A DNA stretch of 59,108 bases from a bacterium (GCA_028824415.1 JAPPDX010000076.1:1-59108), one strand, 5' to 3'; counted from the first letter of the stretch, positions 39,199 to 48,317 are shown. Translations and numbers: made by a program. Notes: generated from the letters alone by a model not told the origin.

Positions 39199-40221
39199 TC
39201 AGGCGGCGATCCCGCCCCCGAGCACCTCCGGACCCTCGTAGAACACCACGCTCTGGCCGGGTGCCACCCGCCGCTGCGGCGCCCGCCAGCGCACCCGGGT
39301 GCCGTCGAGGGTCGCCGGGCGAGGGGCGCCATGGGCACTGGTCTGCACCAGCACCGGGCCCTGAGCCGGCTCCGCCGCCCAGGTCACATCGCGCACGTCC
39401 TGGTGATCACTGAGCAGGTCGCCCCGGTCCCCGACGGTCACCACACCGGCCGCCACATCCGCATCCACCACGTAGACGGGTTGCTCCAGCCCGCCCACGC
39501 CCAGACCCTTGCGCTGGCCCAGCGTCACCAACTGCACGGCGGGCACCTCGCCGAGCCGGCGACCGCCGGTGTCCACGACGGTTGCGGGGGTCGTCTCGAG
39601 GCGATCGGCCAGGAACTCCCGCCGGGCGCCCCGGCGAATGAAGCACACGTCGACACTGTCGGGCTTGGCGGCCGTGCGCAGCCCCAGATCGCCCGCCAGC
39701 GCCCGCACCCGACCCTTGGTGATGTGTCCGACGGGCAGCAGCACCCTGGCGAGGGCCTCCTGACTCAGCATGTAGAGCACGTAGGACTGGTCCTTGGCGG
39801 CGTCGGTGCCACGCGCCAGGCGGCGGATGCCGTCGGAACGCCGGACGACGCGGGCGTGATGGCCGGTCGCCACCGCGTCGAAGCCCAGTGCCTCGGCCCG
39901 CCGCAGCAACCTGTCGAACTTGATGTGGCGGTTGCACTCCACGCACGGGTTGGGAGTGCGTCCGGCGGCATGGTCGGCCACGTACGGGCCCACGACCCTG
40001 GCGGAGAAGTCCTCGCCGAAGTTGAAGACGTGATGATCGATGCCCAGGGCGTCGGCCACCCGGCGGGCGTCGATCACGTCTGAGACCGAGCAGCAGCCGG
40101 TGTCCGACGGCCCACCCCACAGCTTCATGGTCACGCCGACCACCTCGTGGCCGTCCTGAGCCAGCAGCGCCGCCGCCACCGAGGAGTCCACACCCCCCGA
40201 CATCGCCGCCAGCACCTGCAT
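39199..40221 (-). CDS. mnmA: tRNA-specific 2-thiouridylase
   Basis: A 340-residue PP-loop enzyme: AMSGGVDSSVAAALL at the start is the ATP pyrophosphatase loop; the catalytic Cys pair is in TPNPCVECNRHIKF and DSVDVCFI, and the ATGHHARV segment contacts tRNA. It thiolates U34 of Lys, Glu and Gln tRNAs. Its gene starts 22 bp after the cysteine desulfurase, which probably supplies the sulfur. Confidence 0.96.
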   Translation of the reverse strand: MQVLAAMSGGVDSSVAAALLAQDGHEVVGVTMKLWGGPSDTGCCSVSDVIDARRVADALGIDHHVFNFGEDFSARVVGPYVADHAAGRTPNPCVECNRHIKFDRLLRRAEALGFDAVATGHHARVVRRSDGIRRLARGTDAAKDQSYVLYMLSQEALARVLLPVGHITKGRVRALAGDLGLRTAAKPDSVDVCFIRRGARREFLADRLETTPATVVDTGGRRLGEVPAVQLVTLGQRKGLGVGGLEQPVYVVDADVAAGVVTVGDRGDLLSDHQDVRDVTWAAEPAQGPVLVQTSAHGAPRPATLDGTRVRWRAPQRRVAPGQSVVFYEGPEVLGGGIAA

Positions 40222-40243
40222 CAGCCGAACCCCGCCGTACCGG

Positions 40244-41401
40244 CTACGCCACCGCCCGGCGCAGCTGGGCGATCGCGGGAGGCAGCACCGCCAGCGCTGT
40301 CTCCACGTCAGCCTCGCTGCTGGCGGCGCCCAGTGACAGGCGCAGCGAGCCTCGGGCCAGTGAACGCGGGTAACCCATGGCAGCCAGCACGTGAGAAGGG
40401 TGTTCGGCACCGCTGGCGCACGACGACGCCGCTGAGGCGTAGACCCCGTCCCGCTCGGCCAGGAACAGCAGAGCCTCACTCTCGACACCCTCGAAACACA
40501 GGTGACACGACCCCGCAACCTTCGCTGAGCGGTCCACCGGTGCGCCGGTGCCGGAAGCCGGCTGCACACCCGACTCGGTGACGCCGCCGTCGGCGTCCCG
40601 CAGTCCGTCGGCGAGACGGTCGCGCAACCCGCCGACCCGCTCCACGACCTCGGCGCGCCGGGCCACGGTGACCTGCGCCGCCCGGCCCATGCCGACGATG
40701 CCGGCCACGTTGGGCGTACCGCCGCGGCGCTCGGCCTCCTGGCCGCCGCCCACGATCTGGGCCTGCAGCTCCACGCCGTCTCGCACCACCAGGGCGCCCA
40801 CACCCTTGGGGCCGCCGAACTTGTGAGCGCTCACCGAGACGAGGTCGGCCGGCGCCGCCCGGTTCGCCACGTCCAACCAGGGGAAGGCCTGCACGGCGTC
40901 GGTGTGCAGCAGCGCTCCCGGAGCGTGGCGCGCCATCACCTCGGCCACCTCCTCCAGCGACCACACCACGCCGGTCTCGTTGTTGGCCAGCATCACCGAC
41001 ACCAGGCGCACGTCGCCGTCCAGCGCCGCGGCGAGGGCCTCGAGGTCGAGCATCCCATCCCGGTCCACACCCACGATGCGCCCACCCAGCTGCTCCACGG
41101 GGCGCAATACCGCCGGATGCTCCACAGCGCTGCAGACGACGGCGCCCGAGGCGGCGGCGCCGAATATCGCCAGGTTGTCGGCCTCGGTGCCGCTGCCGCA
41201 GAACACGATCTCGCCCGGCCGGGCGCCGAGCGCCTCGGCCAGGATGTCGCGGGCGTCGTCGGTGGCCCGCCGGGCGTCACGAGCCATGCGATGCGCCCCG
41301 GTGGGGTTGGCGTAGCAGCCCTCGAAGAACCCCGCCATCGCATCGACGACCTCGGGGTGCATCGGCGTCGAGGCGGCATGGTCCAAGTAGGCGACGGCCA
41401 T
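40244..41401 (-). CDS. Cysteine desulfurase (NifS/IscS family)
   Basis: A 385-residue PLP enzyme: YLDHAASTPMHP at the N-terminus, GSGTEADNLAIFG, the PLP Lys in SVSAHKFGGPKGVGAL and the persulfide Cys in YASAASSCASGAEHPSHVL. The short Cys loop is of the NifS/IscS (group I) type. It mobilises sulfur from cysteine and sits directly before mnmA, suggesting a dedicated tRNA-thiolation pair. TAGCCT lies 6 nt before ATG 41401. Confidence 0.95.
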   Translation of the reverse strand: MAVAYLDHAASTPMHPEVVDAMAGFFEGCYANPTGAHRMARDARRATDDARDILAEALGARPGEIVFCGSGTEADNLAIFGAAASGAVVCSAVEHPAVLRPVEQLGGRIVGVDRDGMLDLEALAAALDGDVRLVSVMLANNETGVVWSLEEVAEVMARHAPGALLHTDAVQAFPWLDVANRAAPADLVSVSAHKFGGPKGVGALVVRDGVELQAQIVGGGQEAERRGGTPNVAGIVGMGRAAQVTVARRAEVVERVGGLRDRLADGLRDADGGVTESGVQPASGTGAPVDRSAKVAGSCHLCFEGVESEALLFLAERDGVYASAASSCASGAEHPSHVLAAMGYPRSLARGSLRLSLGAASSEADVETALAVLPPAIAQLRRAVA

Positions 41402-41407
41402 GTCCCC

Positions 41408-41413
41408 AGGCTA
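41408..41413 (-). promoter_or_regulatory. -10 element TAGCCT of the cysteine desulfurase gene
   Basis: Reverse-strand TAGCCT 6 nt before ATG 41401; identical hexamer and spacing to the nucleoside hydrolase promoter at 1374. Confidence 0.5.
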
Positions 41414-41502
41414 GGGCGCTCTCCCAGGCGGGTCGCGCCGCTGTCGGCCCGGCCCGCCGGGCCGGGCGTTGCATTCGCTCCGGGGCCCGACAGGCTGGAG
41501 GC

Positions 41503-42282
41503 GTGGAGGACTACCACCCCCGCAGCTACGGCGAGGCGTTCGCCGACGTCTACGACGAGTGGTACTCCGACGTCACCGACACGGCGGCGTGCGTGGCTGC
41601 GGTCACCCGGCTGGCCGGCGGTGGACCTGTGCTGGAGATGGGAGCGGGCACGGGACGCCTGGCGCTGCCCCTGGCCGCCGCCGGAGCACACGTGTGGGCT
41701 CTGGACGCCTCCCGGGCAATGCTCGCCGCCCTGGCCGCCAAGCCCGGCGCAGCGCGGGTACGACCGGTGCTCGGCGACATGGCCCATCCTCCCTTCCGGC
41801 CGGGTGCCGGCTTCGCGGTCGTGCTGTGCGCCTTCAACTCCCTGTTCAACCTGCCCGACGCCGCCGAGCAGCGTCTCTGCCTGCAAGCAGCGGCGTCCCT
41901 GCTGGCCCCCGGCGGGCGGCTGATCGTGGAGACCTCGCTTCCCGGAGCCGGCCACGAACCCGCCGAACAGTTCGGCGGGGAAGCCGGGGACTTCCAGGTC
42001 GACGGTGTGGACGTGCGGGCCATCGAGACCGACCGGGTGGTGCTGAGCGCCTGGCAGCACGACCCGCTGAGCCAGAACATCCGTGGTCAGATGATCGACA
42101 TCGGCTCCGGCGGCATCCGGCTGCGCCCCTGGCTGCTGCACTACCGCACCCCCGCCCAGCTCGACGCCACCGCTCGTGACGCAGGGCTGGAACTGCTCGA
42201 CCGCTGGGCGGATTGGCAGGGCGACAAGTTCGATCCGATCCTCTCGACCGAGCAGATCGTCATCTACGGGCGCCGCAGATGA
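41503..42282 (+). CDS. Class I SAM-dependent methyltransferase
   Basis: A 259-residue Rossmann methyltransferase: the SAM motif I VLEMGAGTGRLALPLA near residue 45, WALDASRAML as motif post-I, and VLCAFNSLFNL as motif II/III. The C-terminal beta-rich half matches generic small-molecule methyltransferases. The GTG start has CAGGCT 6 nt upstream, a variant of the recurring -10. It overlaps the next gene by 4 bp. Substrate unknown. Confidence 0.88.
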   Translation: MEDYHPRSYGEAFADVYDEWYSDVTDTAACVAAVTRLAGGGPVLEMGAGTGRLALPLAAAGAHVWALDASRAMLAALAAKPGAARVRPVLGDMAHPPFRPGAGFAVVLCAFNSLFNLPDAAEQRLCLQAAASLLAPGGRLIVETSLPGAGHEPAEQFGGEAGDFQVDGVDVRAIETDRVVLSAWQHDPLSQNIRGQMIDIGSGGIRLRPWLLHYRTPAQLDATARDAGLELLDRWADWQGDKFDPILSTEQIVIYGRRR

Positions 42283-42731
42283 GGCTGCGGGTCGAGACCA
42301 CGATCGCCGCCTCACCTGAGACGGTCTGGGCGCACCTGGAGGACATCGCCTCGCATGTCGAGTGGATGGCCGACGCCGTCGGCATCGACTTCCTGACCGC
42401 CGAGCGCCGGGGCACCGGCACGCGCTTCACCTGCCGGACCCGGGTGGGGCCGCTGCAAACCGCCGACGTCATGGAGATCACCGAGTGGTCGCCGCCGAAC
42501 CACATGGGGGTGCGCCACACGGGAGCCGTCTCGGGCGAGGGGCGCTTCGAGTTGCGAGCCGACGCGCCGGGCGGCGAGTCCACCAGGATGGTGTGGCACG
42601 AGAGCCTGCGATTCCCGTGGTGGCTGGGCGGGCCGCTCGGGGCCCTTCCGGCGCGCCCGGTGCTGCGGCGAATCTGGCGGGGCAACCTCGGGCGCCTCAA
42701 GGCCCGCGTGGAGGACGCCACCGGCCACTAG
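42279..42731 (+). CDS. SRPBCC-family (START-like) protein
   Basis: A 150-residue helix-grip protein: an N-terminal strand RVETTIAASPETVWAHLEDI, then HVEWMADAVG and a C-terminal long helix LRRIWRGNLGRLKARVE, the usual polyketide-cyclase/SRPBCC pattern for binding hydrophobic ligands. ATG 42279 overlaps the methyltransferase stop (ATGA), so the two probably work on the same compound. Confidence 0.85.
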   Translation: MRLRVETTIAASPETVWAHLEDIASHVEWMADAVGIDFLTAERRGTGTRFTCRTRVGPLQTADVMEITEWSPPNHMGVRHTGAVSGEGRFELRADAPGGESTRMVWHESLRFPWWLGGPLGALPARPVLRRIWRGNLGRLKARVEDATGH

Positions 42732-42746
42732 TGGGCTCTGGAGGCC

Positions 42747-43676
42747 TCAGACGAGGGGGTCGATCCAGGTTGTGGCCGCCAGCAGACTGGTGAAGAAGAA
42801 CAGCCCGGCGAGTCCGATTCCCGCCGTCGAGGCCAACCAGCGCGGCACGCGGCCCCTGCGATCGGGAGCCAGCAGGACCCAGCTGGCCAGCAGGCCGCCC
42901 GCGAGGCCGCCGATGTGGCCGCCGATGGAGATGTTCGGTATCAGGAACGTGGTGAGAAGGTTCAGCACCAGCAGCCCCATCACCCCTGAGTCACGCGCCC
43001 GCCGACCCGTGGCCCTCGAGGCCATGAGGTGCGCCCCCATGAGGCCGAACACCACCCCCGAGGCTCCGATCGTGAGCGCCCGCGGCGACGCCAGCAGGGC
43101 ACCGAGGGAGCCCGCCAGGAGGGCCGCCAGGTACAGCACGGCGAACCGCACGACGCCCAGGCGTCTCTCCAGCGGCGCTCCCAGCAGACCCAGCAGCAGC
43201 ACATTGAAACCCACGTGGAGGATGTTGGCGTGCAGGAACCCGCTGGTGAACAGGCGCCACCACTCCCCGCCGACATCGATTGCCGGCCCCCACAGGGCCC
43301 CGTTCTCCATGATGTTTCCCAGGCCGCTCCACGGCGAGCGATTGGTGGCGGCCGAGACGACGAACAGCACCAGGTTGGCGGCTACCAGAAGGCCGGTCAG
43401 CACGGCGGGGCGCTTGGCGAGTTCGAAGGCTGCCTGGCCGGAAACGACGGCCGGCTGCATGCGGCGGCGCCTCGGGGCGGCTCCGGATCGGCCGCCGGCG
43501 ACTCCGACCACCCTCGCCCGTCGGGCCGCCGCCAGGCAGTCGGGGCAGTGGAACCCGACCGGGGCGATGATCTGGCAGGCGGGGCAGATCGGCCGCTCGC
43601 AACGCTGGCATCGCACCCCGGCGGGGCGGCTCGTGTGCCGGTAGCAGGTCAACTCCGATCCTGCCCGGTCACTCAC
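42747..43676 (-). CDS. Rhomboid-family intramembrane serine protease
   Basis: A 309-residue protein. The N-terminus carries a zinc-binding B-box-like region (CYRHTSR, CQRCERPICPACQ, CPDC), then six to seven membrane segments. The catalytic Ser is in GASGVVFGLMGAHL and the His in GGHIGGLAGGLL; the WWRLFTSGFLHANILHVGFN segment is the rhomboid signature. It should cleave membrane protein substrates within the bilayer. GTG 43676 has TAGGGT 6 nt upstream. Confidence 0.93.
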   Translation of the reverse strand: MSDRAGSELTCYRHTSRPAGVRCQRCERPICPACQIIAPVGFHCPDCLAAARRARVVGVAGGRSGAAPRRRRMQPAVVSGQAAFELAKRPAVLTGLLVAANLVLFVVSAATNRSPWSGLGNIMENGALWGPAIDVGGEWWRLFTSGFLHANILHVGFNVLLLGLLGAPLERRLGVVRFAVLYLAALLAGSLGALLASPRALTIGASGVVFGLMGAHLMASRATGRRARDSGVMGLLVLNLLTTFLIPNISIGGHIGGLAGGLLASWVLLAPDRRGRVPRWLASTAGIGLAGLFFFTSLLAATTWIDPLV

Positions 43677-43682
43677 CCTGTC

Positions 43683-43688
43683 ACCCTA
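43683..43688 (-). promoter_or_regulatory. -10 element TAGGGT of the rhomboid gene
   Basis: Reverse-strand TAGGGT 6 nt before GTG 43676; diverges from TACAGT at 43747-43752, which likely serves the small membrane-protein gene on the other strand. Confidence 0.45.
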
Positions 43689-43776
43689 CCGGCGCCCGTC
43701 GGACCACCCAGCCGGTGGCGTGTGCCACCCCATCGAGGGCTCCGATTACAGTGAGCGGCGAGATGCGGAGCCGCCG

Positions 43777-43971
43777 ATGATCGCCAACTCGATTCTCGCC
43801 CACCAGGGCGGCTGGGACGAGATTCTCATCATCATCGGACCGATTGCCGCCATCGTCGGGATCGTGGCGCTGGTCCGCCGCCGCTTGCATCGCGAGGCCG
43901 AGCAGGAGTCCGGGCACGAGGGTGAGACCGGAGTCCCGTCCCCGACCCGTGGTGATGTCCTCGGGCCCTGA
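43777..43971 (+). CDS. Small single-pass membrane protein
   Basis: A 64-residue protein with one hydrophobic segment (ILIIIGPIAAIVGIVALV, residues 16-33) then a basic stop-transfer and an acidic hydrophilic tail. A GGAG site lies 6 nt before ATG 43777. The frame could extend to 43720 but lacks a site there. No function can be assigned. Confidence 0.6.
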   Translation: MIANSILAHQGGWDEILIIIGPIAAIVGIVALVRRRLHREAEQESGHEGETGVPSPTRGDVLGP

Positions 43972-43986
43972 GTCCTGAGCCTCAGG
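43967..43986. terminator. Possible bidirectional hairpin between convergent genes
   Basis: CCTGAG-N8-CTCAGG spans the stop codons of the small membrane-protein gene and murA. There is no T-run, so intrinsic termination is only a possibility. Confidence 0.3.
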
Positions 43987-45328
43987 TCTCCGGCACCCAG
44001 GCCACGTCTGCGCCGAGAGCCTGCAGCTTGCCCACCAGATCCTCGTGGCCGCGCCTGATGTGGTGGGTGTCGCGCACGATCGTCTCGCCCTCAGCACCCA
44101 GTCCGGCAACCACCAGGGCTGCGCCCGCCCTTATGTCGGTCGCTCGCACCGGGGCGCCGGAGAGCCGCTCCCGGCCCTGCACGATGGCGCAGCGACCCTC
44201 CACCCGGATGTCCGCACCCATCCGAATCAGCTCGCCCACGTAGCGGAACCGGTTGGCGAAGACGTTCTCGGTCACGAGACCGACGCCGTCGGCGAGGCTC
44301 AGCATCGCCACGAGAAGGGGCTGGTAGTCGGTGGCGACGCCCGGATACGGCAGGGTGACGATCTCGGTGGCCCGCAGCCGGTGCGGAGCCATGGCCCACA
44401 GTCCGCCCTTGATGGTGGACGTGCGCAGGTTCATCTCACCGAGCTTGTCGCAGAGCATCCGCAGGTGACCGGGCTGGGCACCCCGCAGGGTGATCTCACC
44501 ACCGGCGATGCCCACCGCCGCCAGGAAGACCGCCGTCTCGATCCGGTCCGGGACGGGAGTGTGATCCACCGGGGCCAGCGGGCCGCCGCCGTTGATGGTG
44601 ATCGTCGGGCCGCCCGCACCGAGCACTTCTGCGCCCATCCGGTTCAGGAACGCCGCCAGGTCGGCGATCTCGGGCTCGCGGGCGGCGTTGTCGATGACCG
44701 TGCGGCCCTCCGCGACCGTGGCGGCCATCATGATGTTCTCGGTGGCCCCGACGCTGGGCCACGCCAGGCTCACCTCCTCACCCTTGAGGACATCGGCCCG
44801 GGCGTGGACGTAGCCGTGGCTCACGTCGATGTCCACGCCGAGGCGTTCCAGGGCGGCGAGGTGCATGTCGATGGGGCGCGATCCGAAGTCGTCACCGCCG
44901 GGCAGCGCAACCATCGCCTCGCCGCAGCGAGCCAACAGCGGGCCGAGCACCGCAATGGAGGCCCGCATCCGGCTGACCAGGTCGTAGGAGGCGTGGGGCT
45001 GCAACTGCTCGGGCACCTCCACGTGCAGCACATCGTGGCCGCTGAACCATGCCCGGCAGCCGAAGCTCTCGAGCAGTTCGATCATCGTGGTGACATCGGC
45101 GATGCGGGGCACCCGGCGCAGCGTGAAGCGGCCCTCCGCCAGGGTGGTTGCCGCCAGCAGCTTCAGGACGCTGTTCTTGGCGCCGCCGATTTCCAACTCG
45201 CCGGAGAGGGGTCCGCCCGGCCGCACCAGGATCTCCGCGGGCGCGGTGGCGCCTCCCTCTCCCGCCCCTGCGTCGAGTGGCGTCCCGTCGCCGGTGTCGG
45301 GCCCGGCGGCGTCCCCGGTCGGATCCAT
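43982..45328 (-). CDS. murA: UDP-N-acetylglucosamine 1-carboxyvinyltransferase
   Basis: A 448-residue EPSP-synthase-fold enzyme for the first committed step of peptidoglycan synthesis. GGAKNSVLKLLAATTL near residue 43 and VGATENIMMAATVAEG near residue 185 are family motifs. The active-site loop, normally PGGCAIGxRP, reads PGGDDFGSRP: the Cys that fosfomycin alkylates is Asp, as in mycobacteria. An N-terminal extension of about 30 acidic/Gly-rich residues precedes the domain. Transcribed alone, convergent with the small membrane gene. Confidence 0.95.
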   Translation of the reverse strand: MDPTGDAAGPDTGDGTPLDAGAGEGGATAPAEILVRPGGPLSGELEIGGAKNSVLKLLAATTLAEGRFTLRRVPRIADVTTMIELLESFGCRAWFSGHDVLHVEVPEQLQPHASYDLVSRMRASIAVLGPLLARCGEAMVALPGGDDFGSRPIDMHLAALERLGVDIDVSHGYVHARADVLKGEEVSLAWPSVGATENIMMAATVAEGRTVIDNAAREPEIADLAAFLNRMGAEVLGAGGPTITINGGGPLAPVDHTPVPDRIETAVFLAAVGIAGGEITLRGAQPGHLRMLCDKLGEMNLRTSTIKGGLWAMAPHRLRATEIVTLPYPGVATDYQPLLVAMLSLADGVGLVTENVFANRFRYVGELIRMGADIRVEGRCAIVQGRERLSGAPVRATDIRAGAALVVAGLGAEGETIVRDTHHIRRGHEDLVGKLQALGADVAWVPET

Positions 45329-45387
45329 CCCCTCAAGTATGCTCGCCTTATGCCCGGGTCTTCGCGATAGGGGCGCGTTTGCCCCGT

Positions 45388-47007
45388 GTGACCTGCACCG
45401 AGACGTGCAGCCCGGACGAATTGCAGCGCCTGCTCCGGCCTCGATCCGACGTCGTGATCGAGGAGTCGGACCTATCGGTGCCCGATCCCTCCGACCTCAG
45501 GCACGCACCACCGGAGGCCCCTGATCCGCTGGCCGCCTTCCGGGCGGTCGGCGGACCCTTCAGGCACTACCGGCGCACCGTGCACATCCTCGAACGCCAC
45601 GAGGCCGGGAGCCTGGTCCGCCAGCACATCTCCTACCGGCTCTCGGTGCCGGTGTGGGGCTGGTTCATGACACCCTTGGCCAACCGGGAATTGCGCCGGC
45701 CCCGCCAGGACGGAACCCAGCCCGTCTGGGCGCCCGCCGAGCGGCTGGATCCCCGCGCCGGGCAGGTCCTGGGGGTGCTGTGCCTGCTGGCGGTGGTGGC
45801 CGGCTATCTGGGCACGCTGCTGAGCCAGACCATCACCTTCGCCTTCGATGAGTTCGACGCCGGGCTGGCCACGCAGGGAAACACTCTCGCAGCGGTGCGG
45901 ATCGGCGTGCTCATCGCACTGGCGCTCGTCGTCCTTGCGGATCGCCGGGGGCGCCGGCCGGTTCTCCTGTTCAGTGCAACCGCCGGATGCCTGATCGCAG
46001 CCGCCGGAGCCGTCTCCGTCGGCGTCTGGAGCTACGGCGCCAGCCAGATGGTCTCCCGCAGCCTCTCCACTGCGATGTTCGTGCTCCTGATCGTCGTCTC
46101 CGCCGAGGAGGTCCCCGCCGGGTCCCGCGCTTACGCGGTGTCCGTGTTGACGCTGGCGGCCGGCCTGGGATCGGGCATGGTCGTCTGGCTGCTCCCGCTG
46201 GCCGATCTCGGGCTGCGGGCCTGGCGCATCCTGTTCCTTGCACCCCTGCTTGCGCTACCGCTGCTGCTGTTCTGCGCCCGCCGTCTTCCTGAGAGCCGAA
46301 GATTCGAACGGGACCAGACACGTCCCGGCTCGGCCGCCGCCCCGAGACCGGCGGCCGAGCGGCGGGCGAGGCGGGCGCGACGCCTGACCCTCCTGGGGAT
46401 CGGGGCACTGTTGTTCTCCATGTTCTCGGCGCCCGCTTCGCAGTTCCTCAACGAGTTCCTACGCTCCGAGCGCGCCTTCTCCGCCAGCGACATCACCGTC
46501 TTCCAGCTGTCGATAAACACGCCCGCGGCGATCGGGGTCCTGATCGGCGGGCGATTCTCCGACGTCCGGGGGCGCCGCAGGATCGGCGCCGTCGGCCTCA
46601 CCGCGGCAGCCGTCTTCATCGTGTTGCGGTACGCGCAGGACGGCTGGCCGATGTGGATGTGGGGTGTTCTGGCGGGCATCTTCGGCGCCGCCACCGTGCC
46701 GGTGATGGGCGCATTCGGAGGGGAGCTGTTCGGCACGTCCAGCCGTGCGCGATCGAACGGTCAGATCACGGTGCTGGGCGTGCTGGGCTCTGTGATCGGC
46801 CTTCAGATCGTGGGTCGCTTCACCGATGCCGGGGGCGACTTCTGGCAGGTCTTCGCCATGGTCGGAGGTGCGCCGCTGGCTCTGGCCCTGCTGGTGCTGT
46901 TCAGGTTCCCCGAGACCGCCTCGCGGGCACTCGAGGACCTGAACCCCGAGGACCAGAATCCCGGGGACCTGGGGCCCGAGGCCCCGCCGTCGAGTGTCGC
47001 CGGCTGA
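45388..47007 (+). CDS. MFS-family transporter
   Basis: A 539-residue protein with a hydrophilic N-terminal region of about 120 residues and about twelve membrane segments. Motif A variants are visible in ADRRGRRPVLLFSA (loop 2-3) and GGRFSDVRGRRRIG (loop 8-9), and a central cytoplasmic loop is basic (RPAAERRARRARR). The GTG at 45388 is a tentative start; an upstream TATGCT at 45338 could be the -10. Direction and cargo are unknown; it is divergent from murA. Confidence 0.83.
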   Translation: MTCTETCSPDELQRLLRPRSDVVIEESDLSVPDPSDLRHAPPEAPDPLAAFRAVGGPFRHYRRTVHILERHEAGSLVRQHISYRLSVPVWGWFMTPLANRELRRPRQDGTQPVWAPAERLDPRAGQVLGVLCLLAVVAGYLGTLLSQTITFAFDEFDAGLATQGNTLAAVRIGVLIALALVVLADRRGRRPVLLFSATAGCLIAAAGAVSVGVWSYGASQMVSRSLSTAMFVLLIVVSAEEVPAGSRAYAVSVLTLAAGLGSGMVVWLLPLADLGLRAWRILFLAPLLALPLLLFCARRLPESRRFERDQTRPGSAAAPRPAAERRARRARRLTLLGIGALLFSMFSAPASQFLNEFLRSERAFSASDITVFQLSINTPAAIGVLIGGRFSDVRGRRRIGAVGLTAAAVFIVLRYAQDGWPMWMWGVLAGIFGAATVPVMGAFGGELFGTSSRARSNGQITVLGVLGSVIGLQIVGRFTDAGGDFWQVFAMVGGAPLALALLVLFRFPETASRALEDLNPEDQNPGDLGPEAPPSSVAG

Positions 47008-47034
47008 GGTGGGCGGGCGCGGACCGCATCACAC

Positions 47035-47622
47035 CTAGCCGGCCGGACGCACAAGCCAGCGGCGAACGGCGTCGATCACCGCCTTGTCGTCGGCGGAACG
47101 GGTGTCGTGACCCCGGCCGGGGAGCCACACGTGGCTGACGGCACCGGGGATGGCAGCCGTGTGCACGGCAAACTCCTCGGGCGATCCGAACGGATCCCGG
47201 TCGCCGCCCACGAACAGGCACGGCACCGTCAGGCGGTCGAAGTGGGCCACGCGCAGGTTCTCCGGGCGGCGGGGCGGGTGCAGCGGGTAGCTCAGCAGGA
47301 TCAGTCCGGCCGCGGGAAGACCGTCGGCGACCGCCAGAGAGCAGATCCGCCCACCCATCGACCGCCCACCCAGAACCAGACTCGCCGGGTCGATGGACTC
47401 CTCCGCGCACATGGCCGCCGCCTGCTCGGCGATGAATGGCACCAGCCGCTCAGCACGGGGAGGAGGCGCCCGGCGGCCGCCGCTGCGGTGGGGGTAGCCC
47501 GGGCGGCGCACCGGCAGAGGAGCCAGCGCCCCCTCCAGCGCCACCAGGGTGTGATGGTCGGGATCGCCGCCGGCACCGGGTGCCAGCAGCACACCGCCGA
47601 CGGATCGTGCCGGTTCGGTCAC
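47035..47622 (-). CDS. Alpha/beta-hydrolase (KANL3/Tex30-like)
   Basis: A 195-residue compact hydrolase: LLAPGAGGDPDH oxyanion strand, nucleophile elbow GGRSMGGRICS, the acid in GGDRDPFG and the His in GRGHD, all in order. The short length and LAPGAGG start match the KAT8-regulatory/Tex30-like subgroup. ATG 47622 overlaps the J-domain gene stop by 4 bp, so the two form an operon. Confidence 0.87.
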   Translation of the reverse strand: MTEPARSVGGVLLAPGAGGDPDHHTLVALEGALAPLPVRRPGYPHRSGGRRAPPPRAERLVPFIAEQAAAMCAEESIDPASLVLGGRSMGGRICSLAVADGLPAAGLILLSYPLHPPRRPENLRVAHFDRLTVPCLFVGGDRDPFGSPEEFAVHTAAIPGAVSHVWLPGRGHDTRSADDKAVIDAVRRWLVRPAG

Positions 47623-48311
47623 GACAGCAGGATGCGCCGCGCCTCCACCAGCTCGCTGATCCGCGCGCCCGCATCGCCGTCGGCGCCTCCAGTGTCGGGG
47701 TGCGCCGTGGCCACCAGCCGGCGGAACCGCTTCTGCACGTCGGACGCCACGAGCCCTTCGAGCGACTCCAGCCCCAGGATCCCCAGCGCCCAGAGGCGGG
47801 ACTCCGCCTGAGGTGGCGGCATCACCCGGTATCCGTCCAGGAACCGCAGCAGCTCGCCGTCGGTGCCGCCGGGCCAGGTGAGCGCCCGCCGCACCGCCGC
47901 CAGGACTTCGTAGCGGTTGGAATCCGACAGCTGCCGGGCGGCGTACACGGCTCCCAGCACGAATTGCGCCGCCGAGCCACCCCGGTCACTGAACTCGAAC
48001 GCAGGCCGGCCGTCGTGCAGGCGCACGAGACGGTGGCGACTGCGCGTCAGCCCGATCCGGTCCTCCTGCAGCCGGTGGCGCAGGCGCGGCTGGCGGATGC
48101 GCTCGCCGCGGGCGACCTGGCCGATCAGCAGCGGCAAGTCGTCGCGGCTGTCCTCGTCGAGCCCTTCGAGGTAGCGCCCCACGACGCCGGCAAGCAGCAC
48201 GGCGCCCGGCCGCATCGGGGGATCAAGCGGCAACTTGCTCTCGCCCACCGCCACCCGGCGGGTGGGCACCACCGCCCGGGAGTGGAACGTCTCCAACTCG
48301 GCCAGGATCAC
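47619..48311 (-). CDS. J-domain (DnaJ-like) protein with C-terminal J-domain
   Basis: A 230-residue protein. The last 60 residues form a J-domain: LGLESLEGLVASDVQKRFRRL, then the diagnostic HPD in VATAHPDTGG, then an EARRILL end. The first 165 residues are basic and have no recognised domain. HPD should stimulate an Hsp70 ATPase. GTG 48311 has TAGGTT 6 nt upstream; it diverges from the dehydrogenase at 48374. Confidence 0.8.
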   Translation of the reverse strand: MILAELETFHSRAVVPTRRVAVGESKLPLDPPMRPGAVLLAGVVGRYLEGLDEDSRDDLPLLIGQVARGERIRQPRLRHRLQEDRIGLTRSRHRLVRLHDGRPAFEFSDRGGSAAQFVLGAVYAARQLSDSNRYEVLAAVRRALTWPGGTDGELLRFLDGYRVMPPPQAESRLWALGILGLESLEGLVASDVQKRFRRLVATAHPDTGGADGDAGARISELVEARRILLS

Positions 48312-48317
48312 CGCCTC

